Part shown: positions 16,432 through 23,672 of the stretch, piece by piece
How positions within the stretch are numbered: position 1 is the first letter of the stretch
Layout of the letters: each line of letters starts with the position of its first letter
Assembly: GCA_036986135.1 (NCBI GenBank)
Contig: BTQZ01000009.1
Location: 1 to 64,000, forward strand
Source: JADFRG01 sp036986135
GTDB taxonomy: Bacteria > Chloroflexota > Anaerolineae > Anaerolineales > E44-bin32
DNA length: 64,000 bases
Direction: 5' to 3'
The notes under the pieces: model-generated
Told to the model about the DNA's origin: nothing
Database searches by the model: none
What the model saw: only the letters and a program-made list of their open reading frames with translations
Translations under genes and position numbers: made by a program

Positions 16432-16803
16432 ATGGCAACCTTACAAGGTCCTTCGAAAAGCTGGCAGCTGAAGGTCTACCCGATCTTCACCGTGCTCGGC
16501 TGGGTCCTGATCGGACTATCGTTAATCATCGGCATCTTCGTGCTGACCCCCACAGCGATCAGCTACTGGGCTGGCAACGCGAAGGCCGCTCGAGACGCGG
16601 CTGAAGTAGGTTCGGCACTTCTCGGTCAGCTGAGCACCCTGGCCGCGACTCCGCGCTGGCTTGAACCGCTCACCTTCCTGGGTGTGGCCTCTTTCATGAT
16701 GGGAATCGCACTAGAGTTCTCCGCAATTCCCAACATGCTCAAGAATCGAGGCCAGGTATTGAGCATCTGCTTCCCGCAGATCGTTCAGAACCCAGCGGAG
16801 TGA
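16432..16803 (+). CDS. Membrane protein with one copy of the two-helix module (array protein 2)
   Basis: A 123-residue protein with two helices. The module reads Y-P-I-F-T-V-L-G-W, I-I-G-I-F, then an outside loop with A-A-R-D-A-A-E-V-G-S-A-L-L, then W-L-E-P-L-T-F-L-G-V-A at the second helix. It is the single-module relative of its neighbours on both sides, 14 bases after the first and 15 before the third. AGGAGA precedes the ATG. The function is unknown; a homo- or hetero-oligomeric membrane assembly is inferred. Confidence 0.75.
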   Translation: MATLQGPSKSWQLKVYPIFTVLGWVLIGLSLIIGIFVLTPTAISYWAGNAKAARDAAEVGSALLGQLSTLAATPRWLEPLTFLGVASFMMGIALEFSAIPNMLKNRGQVLSICFPQIVQNPAE

Positions 16804-16818
16804 TAAGGAGAAAATTCA

Positions 16819-17553
16819 ATGGCTAAAGTTCAAATCCCTGACGAGAAGGCATCGTTTCCCTTCAGCATGATCGAAGGAATGATGCCGCTGTACCCGCTGA
16901 TTGCCGTCATGGGCTGGGGATTCGTGCTGGTTTCACTCTTGATCGGTATTTTTGGTCTGTCCCCGGCCGTAACGACTTTCTTCTCTGATGCCAAGGCAGT
17001 TCGCGAAGCTGCCGCGGCTGGCAGTGCCATCGTGAATGCCAACGTAACTGCACATGTCCTCGAAAGCTGGGTCCCACAGTTCAAGTTCTTAGGTCTTGGC
17101 CTGGGGCTCCTGGCGATCATCATGGCGCTTGGAGTCATCGCCAAGCGGCTGCGAGGCATGGGCTGGGTCATCACCGGGCACATCCGCGAGGATCTGCGCC
17201 CCAAGATGCCGTCTATCCCACGCCGCGTGCGCTACTTCCAGCTCAGTACGTTGATGGGCTTGATGATCCTGATAGCCGCGCTGATCATTGGGATCGTGCT
17301 CGCGGTGACGGTGGTTCCCGACTACTGGAGTCACTCCATCGCTAATGAGCTCAATCCTGCACAACCCGGATCGGCCCTGCTTCAGCAGCTGGAAACGGTG
17401 AGTTCCTTTGCCAAGTGGCTGAACCCTCTGCGCGTAACCGGCATGGCTTTCCTGTTCACCGCTATCACGATCGCGCTGACCGTGATCATCGGAACGCTGC
17501 GCAACCAGGCCGAGCTGCTGATCGGCTTCTACAATCGAGCAACCTCTGGCTAG
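16819..17553 (+). CDS. Membrane protein with two copies of the two-helix module (array protein 3)
   Basis: The 244-residue protein repeats the module at about 22-113 and 132-230. Shared features are Y-P-L-I-A-V-M-G-W, the loop with A-A-A-A-G-S-A-I or P-G-S-A-L-L-Q-Q-L, and W-V-P-Q-F-K-F-L-G or W-L-N-P-L-R-V-T-G before the second helix. AAGGAGA precedes the ATG at 16819. It is last in the operon and followed by a strong terminator. The hydrophilic loops lie outside and the basic segment between modules inside, by the positive-inside rule. No known family is recognised. Confidence 0.75.
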   Translation: MAKVQIPDEKASFPFSMIEGMMPLYPLIAVMGWGFVLVSLLIGIFGLSPAVTTFFSDAKAVREAAAAGSAIVNANVTAHVLESWVPQFKFLGLGLGLLAIIMALGVIAKRLRGMGWVITGHIREDLRPKMPSIPRRVRYFQLSTLMGLMILIAALIIGIVLAVTVVPDYWSHSIANELNPAQPGSALLQQLETVSSFAKWLNPLRVTGMAFLFTAITIALTVIIGTLRNQAELLIGFYNRATSG

Positions 17554-17641
17554 GTTTGGTCCAGAGCCGAAGGTAAGGAAGAGAGACATCAGGGCGTCTG
17601 AGACGCAGGAAGGCAACTTCCTCTCTCCTCCTCCTCTGAAC

Positions 17642-17675
17642 AAGAGCCCCAGCGAAGCTGGGGCTCTTTGATTTC
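17642..17675 (+). terminator. Rho-independent terminator of the membrane array operon
   Basis: AAGAGCCCCAGC (17642-17653) pairs perfectly with GCTGGGGCTCTT (17657-17668) around a GAA loop. TTTGATTT follows. Confidence 0.88.
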
Positions 17676-17794
17676 GCCCATGGGGGCGTCTTCAGAATGT
17701 CGCCGGCGCGTCCGCAGAGCGTCACCAGCGTGCTTGTTCCAGATATGTACGTGTCAGTACAGATTACAGAACGGGATCAGATTATTCTTGCCGC

Positions 17795-18874
17795 ATGCGT
17801 TACGCTGGATTTACCCTTATAGTCGGCCTGGCGCTGGCGGCTTGTGGCGCAACTGCGGATCCTGTGGTTCCAGTTGATCCGGGCACTCCGGCGCAGCCTT
17901 CGATCCTGAAACCTGCTCAGCCGACTGCGGAGCCAGATGCACAGGCAAATCTGCCTGAGACGGCCGCGACTGATCCTGATTTGATAAATCCCCGAGTGGA
18001 TGATTTCGATGCATATTTGCCCTCGCGCTTGATCGGGCCGGATGGAATCCGCCCCATCTACGAGCCACGATTTGTGGCTGCCGCCGACGCCCCGCTGGAG
18101 GACGACGAGCTCGTCATCGGCATCTCAATCGAGGGGGAGGCTAAGGCCTACCCGATCACCGTGCTGCGCTTCCGGGAGATGGTGAACGACGAGTTGGGAG
18201 GCCTTCCCATACTCGTCACCTGGTGACCGATCTGCTACACCGGTCTCGTGCACGACCGGAGAATCGACGGGGTCCCCCACACGTTCGGGAACTATGGCGC
18301 GTTGTTTATGAGCGCCATGACATGGTTTGACCACGAGACGAACTCTGTCTGGTCTCAGCCGTGGGGCAGAGCCATTGATGGCGAGTACCGAGGGGTCGAG
18401 CTCTTCGTTCTCCCTTCCAGGGTCACGACCTGGGCCAGTTGGAGGGAGGCAAATCCAAACACGCTGGCGATGATCAATGATGTCGATCGACTTTCGTTCG
18501 GCCGGCGCCAAAGTTTCAATCCTGATTTTGTGTTGGGCCTGCTGCTCTCAGGGGAGGCGATGGCTTTCTACTATGAGGACGTTGCCGCCGAAGGGTTGGT
18601 GAACGATGAGCTCGCGGGGCTCCCGATCATTGTGTGGGCCGGCGAAACCAGCCTCAATGCCTACGTTCGCCAGGTCGGCGACCAGGTGCTAACGTTTGAG
18701 ATTCAGGGCGATCAGATCCTGGACCAGGAAACCGGCTCGCGCTGGAATCTGGCGCGTGGCCTGGCCGTCGATGGCCCGCTGCGCGGAGAGGCCCTGCAAG
18801 GGGTCCCCGGTACGAGCTCGTGGGATTGGGCCTGGCGGGATTTCTATCCGAACTCGGAGTTTTACTCTCCCTAG
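17795..18874 (+). CDS. DUF3179 lipoprotein crossed by one in-frame TGA; selenoprotein candidate
   Basis: The signal peptide ends in the lipobox L-A-A-C. The frame then runs through the DUF3179 pattern, meets TGA at 18224-18226 (codon 144) and continues without any other disruption to TAG-terminated position 18874, about 359 codons in all. Around the TGA the protein reads V-T-W-[TGA]-P-I-C-Y-T-G; family members as I know them have Cys here (C-P-L-C). A Cys-to-TGA change at a C-x-x-C motif is where selenocysteine is expected, and a hairpin follows the TGA. Downstream, M-T-W-F-D-H-E-T and S-R-V-T-T-W are typical of the family, and a degenerate second repeat (V-N-D-E-L-A-G-L-P-I-I-V) lacks the Cys pair. 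Alternatives are a recent nonsense mutation or a sequencing error. No ribosome binding site stands out. Confidence 0.8.
18224..18266 (+). promoter_or_regulatory. SECIS-like hairpin directly after the in-frame TGA
   Basis: After TGA (18224-18226), CGAT (18228-18231) can pair with ATCG (18263-18266). An internal loop follows, then CCGGTC (18240-18245) pairs with GACCGG (18254-18259), closing an 8-base loop (18246-18253). Size and spacing (apical loop 19 bases after TGA) fit bacterial SECIS elements. The loop lacks the G usually found in its first two positions, so support is partial. Confidence 0.4.
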
Positions 18875-18880
18875 CACTCC

Positions 18881-19435
18881 TCACATCTTCGGCAGCTCGA
18901 TCCGCTGCTGACTCTGGTACTTCCCCTTCTTGTCCGCATAAGAAATCTCACATTCCTCATCTGCCTCAAAGAACAGGACCTGCGCGATCCCCTCATTCGC
19001 ATAGATCTTGGCTGGCAGGGGGGTGGTGTTGGATATCTCCAATGTGACATACCCCTCCCACTCCGGTTCGAAGGGAGTAACGTTGACGATGATCCCACAG
19101 CGTGCGTAAGTCGACTTTCCCAGGCATACCGTTAGCACAGAACGGGGAATACGGAAGTACTCAACCGTGCGCGCCAGGGCGAAGGAATTGGGAGGAATGA
19201 TGCACACCTCCCCCTTGAAGTCGACCATCGAATCCGGATCGAAGTCCTTGGGATCCACAATGGCCGAGTGCACATTGGTAAAGATCATGAACTCATCCGC
19301 CACGCGGATGTCATAGCCATACGACGACACACCGTAGGAAATCGCGCCCTCACTCACCTGGGAATCGACGAACGGGTCGATCATCTGCTGCTCACGCGCC
19401 ATACGCGCGATCCAATGGTCGGGCTTAAGCCCCAT
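18881..19435 (-). CDS. dcd: dCTP deaminase
   Basis: This 184-residue protein of the dUTPase/dCTP deaminase trimer family deaminates dCTP to dUTP in thymidylate synthesis. Visible motifs are S-S-Y-G-Y-D-I-R near the N-terminus, the substrate segment G-K-S-T-Y-A-R-C-G-I-I-V-N-V-T-P and E-P-E-W-E-G-Y-V-T-L-E-I-S-N-T-T. Length is normal. AAAGGAGG lies seven bases before the ATG at 19435. It ends six bases from the convergent DUF3179 gene, and the FAH-family gene lies upstream in the same direction. Confidence 0.95.
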   Translation of the reverse strand: MGLKPDHWIARMAREQQMIDPFVDSQVSEGAISYGVSSYGYDIRVADEFMIFTNVHSAIVDPKDFDPDSMVDFKGEVCIIPPNSFALARTVEYFRIPRSVLTVCLGKSTYARCGIIVNVTPFEPEWEGYVTLEISNTTPLPAKIYANEGIAQVLFFEADEECEISYADKKGKYQSQQRIELPKM

Positions 19436-19459
19436 AAAACGCCTCCTTTGATCCCATCG

Positions 19460-20236
19460 CTATTCGGGAATGATTTCGGTACGGACCTGATTGGTCAGCG
19501 TTCCGATTCCGTCGATTTCGACGCTCACCTCATCCCCCTCAAGCAGCGGACCCACGCCGGAGGGCGTGCCGGTCAGAACTACATCGCCTGGCTCCAAAGT
19601 CATGATGGACGAGATGTACGCAACCAGTTCATACACCGGGAATACAAGATCGCGGGTCGACCCCATCTGACGCAGCTGGCCGTTGACCGAACAGGTGATC
19701 AATGCATCCGCCGGATCCAGATCGGTGTCGATCCACGGGCCAAGCGGGCAAAAAGTGTCAAAACCCTTCGCACGGGTCCACTGATCATCCATCTGTTGTA
19801 AGTCACGTGCGGTCACGTCCAGGGCGGCGGTATATCCCAGGATGTGATCCGGGGCATCTTCAATGGTTATCCAGCGGCCGCGCCTACCTATGACTATCGC
19901 CAGCTCCGCTTCATGCTCTATAGAGCTGGATTGAGGCGGGAGGCGGATGGTCGCTCCGGGTCCGATTACGGAGGTAGGTGGCTTGAAGAAGAGCAGGGGA
20001 AGCTCTGGGATTTCCGCCCCGTGCTCTGCGGCGTGAGCAGCGTAGTTCCTCCCCACGCAAACAATCTTGCCGGGTCGTACGGGGGCGATAAGATTCACTC
20101 CCTCCAACGACAAGTCTGCTTTCTGGCGCTTGTATTTCTCGAACGGGGAGCCCTCAAGCAACCCGATGCGATCGCCTGTGATCCAGCCCCACAGCGGGAT
20201 CGAGTTGGGCTCCCGCTGAATCCGAACGATACGCAC
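19460..20236 (-). CDS. Fumarylacetoacetate hydrolase family protein
   Basis: A 258-residue enzyme of the FAH / 2-hydroxyhepta-2,4-diene-1,7-dioate isomerase superfamily. It has the typical V-G-R-N-Y-A-A-H-A start, the metal-binding E-x-E pattern in I-E-H-E-A-E-L-A-I-V-I-G, and the later D-T-F-C-P-L-G-P-W-I and G-T-P-S-G-V-G-P segments. Members hydrolyse, decarboxylate or tautomerise 3-keto or 2-oxo acids using a divalent metal. The substrate cannot be read from sequence. It lies three bases after the methyltransferase gene and is probably co-transcribed with it and dcd. Confidence 0.9.
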   Translation of the reverse strand: MRIVRIQREPNSIPLWGWITGDRIGLLEGSPFEKYKRQKADLSLEGVNLIAPVRPGKIVCVGRNYAAHAAEHGAEIPELPLLFFKPPTSVIGPGATIRLPPQSSSIEHEAELAIVIGRRGRWITIEDAPDHILGYTAALDVTARDLQQMDDQWTRAKGFDTFCPLGPWIDTDLDPADALITCSVNGQLRQMGSTRDLVFPVYELVAYISSIMTLEPGDVVLTGTPSGVGPLLEGDEVSVEIDGIGTLTNQVRTEIIPE

Positions 20237-20239
20237 GGT

Positions 20240-20938
20240 CTACGTCCACGGTTTGCGGGCCCAGGCGATATCATAATCGACCTGCCAAGGGAAGACCTCC
20301 ACCGTCTCGAACCCCAGCTCCCGCAATAAATCAGGAAATCGCGGCCGAGACACCGTACGGCCGAAAATCAAAGGCGCCTGCCACCCGATCCGATTTGTCA
20401 GCAATGCCCAGCCTCCGGGGCGCAGTATGCGCAGGATTTCGCCGATAGTCTGCCGAGGGTGAGGTGTGAATTCAAGCACCTCCAGGCAGACCGCCACGTC
20501 GAACGATTCGCGGGCGATGGGCAGCGGAACGGCCCAGCCCTGGACCCATGCGTGATCAGGACCGGCCATCTCGCGCCCCAGCTCCATCATGTGGCCGGAG
20601 GGTTCCACACCTACAAGCAAACCAGCAGGTGGGGACTCGTCGTTACCGTCTGAATCTTGGCCAAGACCATTTCCGTTCAGCGCGCGGAAAGTGCGGGCCG
20701 TACCCGCACCAACGTCTAGGAGACGTGCTTTAGGCAACTCGGACAAGATTTTGTTAAGTGGTTCTCCCAGGAACTGTCGCTCCCAGTCGGCATCAAACTG
20801 CTTGATTCCGTCGTATCGCTTGGCTGCAAGATCGTAGAGCCAAACTACGACTCGGCGGCCTAGATGTGCGCCCTCACAGATCCACAGTTCCCAAACAAGT
20901 AGGAGAATAAGCGCAACGATTGGGAGAAGCAGGAGCAT
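20240..20938 (-). CDS. Class I SAM-dependent methyltransferase with N-terminal membrane anchor
   Basis: The first 20 residues are almost entirely hydrophobic (L-L-L-L-P-I-V-A-L-I-L-L-L-V-W) and should anchor the protein in the membrane. A Rossmann methyltransferase domain follows, with motif I L-L-D-V-G-A-G-T-A, a post-I segment ending L-V-G-V-E-P-S, motif II D-V-A-V-C-L-E-V-L-E-F and L-R-P-G-G-W-A-L-L-T-N. This is the Methyltransf_11 pattern seen in lipid and quinone methyltransferases. The substrate is unknown; a membrane-embedded lipid would fit the anchor. Confidence 0.85.
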   Translation of the reverse strand: MLLLLPIVALILLLVWELWICEGAHLGRRVVVWLYDLAAKRYDGIKQFDADWERQFLGEPLNKILSELPKARLLDVGAGTARTFRALNGNGLGQDSDGNDESPPAGLLVGVEPSGHMMELGREMAGPDHAWVQGWAVPLPIARESFDVAVCLEVLEFTPHPRQTIGEILRILRPGGWALLTNRIGWQAPLIFGRTVSRPRFPDLLRELGFETVEVFPWQVDYDIAWARKPWT

Positions 20939-20978
20939 CCCGAGAAGCTAGACCTCGGATCGGTGGCCTAGGGCTGCC

Positions 20979-21812
20979 TTAGCGCGAGTCGCCGGCAATG
21001 CGCTGCCTCATCTCGCCAACCTGATCTTGTATGGTGGAAAAGCGGCCCGGGCGGTTGCGTCGCAACAGTTTCACGAGGGCGTACACCATGGCCTCTACGA
21101 CGACCTGCCCTACACCTGGATCGGGACTGGCATGGCCCGCGAGCACGTAATCGGCGTGATTGGTCGAGAGCGCAGAGGGTGCCGCAACGAGCGCGGCCGT
21201 TCGCAGTCCTGCGCGTCGCGCTTCGGCGAGCGCGCGAGCCACGATCGGCGCCTGGTCCTCAATTTCAACCGCGATTGCGATGTCTTTACGGTGCCCGCCA
21301 ACTAGTGCGCGAGCGATCTCACCCAGACCGCCCACACCTAGCTGAACGGTATATCCGGCGCCTTCGAGCCAAGCACCCAGGCTGCGCGCAGGCCCTACTC
21401 CCAGCCCCTCGGCGATCAGCACAACCCGTTCGGCCTCATCGAGAGCGTTGACCAAAGTCTCGGCAGCCTCAATAGGGAAGGAGCGTCGGGTGAGCTGCAA
21501 GTACCGCTCGACTTCCTCCAGGGCCGCATCGGCAGCCTGCTCAGGCGAGTTTACCTCGGCCGGCCGGCCGGTCAGCAGTTCCTCCTTGACCCGTTGCCGG
21601 ATCTCGCGCTGGAGCTCCGGATAACCCGCATAGCCTAGCCGCTGGGCGAAACGCACGACCGTGGCGGGATCTAGGTCAAGGGAGTGGGCGAGTTCGGTGG
21701 CGGTGAGAAAGGAGGCGCTGGTGTAGGAATCGAGCAGAAAGTCGGCGAGGACCTGGAAACTTGGCGACAGATCTGAGCGGATTTCCCGAATCCGCTCTTC
21801 ATAGGTGGGCAT
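20979..21812 (-). CDS. RpiR/MurR-family transcriptional regulator
   Basis: The 277-residue protein has the RpiR N-terminal helix-turn-helix (T-A-T-E-L-A-H-S-L-D-L-D-P-A-T-V-V-R-F-A-Q-R-L-G-Y) and a C-terminal SIS sugar-phosphate-binding domain (about 125-265). These regulators sense phosphosugars. I start it at the ATG at 21812, where family homology begins; the open frame extends 26 codons further upstream without a ribosome binding site. There is no sugar gene next to it, so its targets may lie elsewhere, perhaps including the inositol cluster. Its upstream side faces the tRNA promoter. Confidence 0.85.
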   Translation of the reverse strand: MPTYEERIREIRSDLSPSFQVLADFLLDSYTSASFLTATELAHSLDLDPATVVRFAQRLGYAGYPELQREIRQRVKEELLTGRPAEVNSPEQAADAALEEVERYLQLTRRSFPIEAAETLVNALDEAERVVLIAEGLGVGPARSLGAWLEGAGYTVQLGVGGLGEIARALVGGHRKDIAIAVEIEDQAPIVARALAEARRAGLRTAALVAAPSALSTNHADYVLAGHASPDPGVGQVVVEAMVYALVKLLRRNRPGRFSTIQDQVGEMRQRIAGDSR

Positions 21813-21923
21813 TCGAGGACTTTGAGTGCTAATTCCATACCCAATGAGCAGGGTCAGGACTCTAGCATGAGGAGTGCCTTCACGCAACAAATATTGCAGA
21901 AATAAGGGCGAATTGGTAAGAAG

Positions 21924-21929
21924 TATAAT
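21924..21929 (+). promoter_or_regulatory. Probable -10 box of tRNA-Val
   Basis: A perfect TATAAT ends ten bases before the first base of the tRNA, a spacing expected for a tRNA transcript. No good -35 box is visible at 16-18 bases upstream. Confidence 0.5.
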
Positions 21930-21938
21930 GACGCCCCT

Positions 21939-22012
21939 GGGCGGATAGCTCAGCTGGTTAGAGCGCTTCTCTTACACAGAAGAGGTCGCAGGTTCGAGTC
22001 CTGTTCCGCCCA
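21939..22012 (+). tRNA. tRNA-Val (anticodon TAC)
   Basis: A complete cloverleaf. The acceptor stem GGGCGGA/TCCGCCC, D arm GCTC/GAGC with GG in the loop, anticodon stem CTTCT/AGAAG with loop CTTACAC (anticodon TAC), and T arm GCAGG/CCTGT with TTCGAGT all form. The discriminator base is A. The DNA after it reads CCT, so the terminal CCA is not encoded. Confidence 0.97.
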
Positions 22013-22051
22013 CCTCCGGCGTCCAGAAGGGCGCCCGGTTATTTTTCCGCC

Positions 22052-23620
22052 ATGGTGCGCCCCTGGTACCTGCTTGCCTTCATGTTCCTGACCGCCTGCC
22101 GAGCGCAGGAACGGGAGAGCACGCCGACTCCCACGGCCACACCCGAGCCCACGGCCACACCCGCGCTCATTGTCACACGCGGATTCACCCCGACACCGCT
22201 TCCCACGCTCGAAGCCACACCTCCAACATCGCTGCGCGACCTGCAGGTGGAGGCCATGCTGCCCGATTTTGCGGACGACGCACGCCTGTTCCCTGAGGCC
22301 ACACGCTATTGGATAGACGTCCGAGTGGAGTTCGACCCCGGGCAAGCGCGCGGCACGATCGACGGGCTGTCGCGTATTCAATTCACGAATCCCCATGATG
22401 AGCCGCTATCCGATATTGTCCTCATGCTTTGGCCCAACGACCCACAGTATCGAGCGGAGGTCCGGGCCGGGCCCGCCCTGATCGATGGCAAGCTTGTGCC
22501 TGCAAACGTGGAGTTGGGGGGATTGGCGCTCCGTTACGAACTACCGGAACCGCTCGGAGCCGGAGAGACGCTGGATCTGAGCGTACCCTTCCACATCACG
22601 ACCTCCGGGCCGATCGGGAGCGGAAACATGAGCCGATTTGGGATCACGGATGGGGTGCTTTTTGCCCCCACGTTTTACCCATTGGTTCCGCGTTTAATAG
22701 AGGGCGAATGGGATGCTCGCACAGCTCCCATCGGAGGAGATACGACCGTCTCTGATGTATCGTTCTACCAGATCCGAATCACAGCGCCTTCCGATCTGAC
22801 GGTCGTGGCTACCGGGGTGGAGGTCGATCGTGTCCCGCTCGAGGACGGCACGCTGGCTCTCACCTACGTAAGCGGCCCCGCCCGAGATTTTGCCTTTGCA
22901 CTGGGTCCCTTCATCACCCAGGAGGTGGAAGTCGATGGTGTGACAGTTGCGGGCTGGGCCCTGGCAGAGCATGAAGAGGATCTAGGGGTCATGGTAGGGG
23001 CGGCCGCCACGCAGCTCGAGTTACTGGCCGACTTGATCGGTCCTTATCCATATACGGAGCTCGACCTGGTGGACGTGCCCGGGGCGTTCGGCGGGATCGA
23101 ATATCCAGGACTGGTGACGGTCGGGACCCTGGGTGGCCCGAATGTGATCGATCCCACCGTGCATGAAGTGGGACATCAATGGTTTTACGGTCTGATTGGT
23201 GGAGATCAGCTCGAGGAACCCTGGCTCGATGAGGCTGCCGCAACATACACACAGGTCCTTTACCATGAGGAAGCCAGCAGGCGGGGTTATGCCACTGGGA
23301 TGCTGGCCTTCTTCCGTGATCAGGTGCGCGACCATCCAAACCCTGAGCTGCCAATTGGCCTTGCGGTCGACGACTACGACTCGACGGTCGACTATGCACT
23401 CTTTGTCTACCGCAAAGGCGCGCTGTTCTTCGACGCATTGCGCGCCGAGCTCGGCGACGACCTATTCTTCGAGTTTCTGCAGACGATTCTGGAGCGAAGC
23501 CGCTACGAGATCGCCAGTGCGGAAGACTTCCAGGCCACCGCAGAAGACACCTGTGGCTGCGACTTGGACTCCCTTTTCGACCTCTGGGTCTTCGAGGGCG
23601 GGGAGACGCCAGGCCTCTAA
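22052..23620 (+). CDS. M1-family zinc metallopeptidase, lipoprotein
   Basis: The 522-residue product begins with a lipoprotein signal (F-L-T-A-C), then a Thr/Pro linker and an N-terminal beta domain. The catalytic domain has H-E-V-G-H at residues 371-375 and the third zinc ligand E394 exactly 18 residues later (W-L-D-E-A-A-A). The exopeptidase motif G-x-M-E-N is replaced by G-G-I-E-Y-P-G, as in many membrane-bound M1 relatives. It should degrade peptides outside the cytoplasmic membrane. The gene starts 40 bases after tRNA-Val and ends 52 bases before glyA-gcvT; no strong ribosome binding site is seen at ATG 22052. Confidence 0.9.
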   Translation: MVRPWYLLAFMFLTACRAQERESTPTPTATPEPTATPALIVTRGFTPTPLPTLEATPPTSLRDLQVEAMLPDFADDARLFPEATRYWIDVRVEFDPGQARGTIDGLSRIQFTNPHDEPLSDIVLMLWPNDPQYRAEVRAGPALIDGKLVPANVELGGLALRYELPEPLGAGETLDLSVPFHITTSGPIGSGNMSRFGITDGVLFAPTFYPLVPRLIEGEWDARTAPIGGDTTVSDVSFYQIRITAPSDLTVVATGVEVDRVPLEDGTLALTYVSGPARDFAFALGPFITQEVEVDGVTVAGWALAEHEEDLGVMVGAAATQLELLADLIGPYPYTELDLVDVPGAFGGIEYPGLVTVGTLGGPNVIDPTVHEVGHQWFYGLIGGDQLEEPWLDEAAATYTQVLYHEEASRRGYATGMLAFFRDQVRDHPNPELPIGLAVDDYDSTVDYALFVYRKGALFFDALRAELGDDLFFEFLQTILERSRYEIASAEDFQATAEDTCGCDLDSLFDLWVFEGGETPGL

Positions 23621-23672
23621 CACGATCCCCAGCATCGCGGGTTACAATCGCCTCATCCATTTTGAGGGGTAA

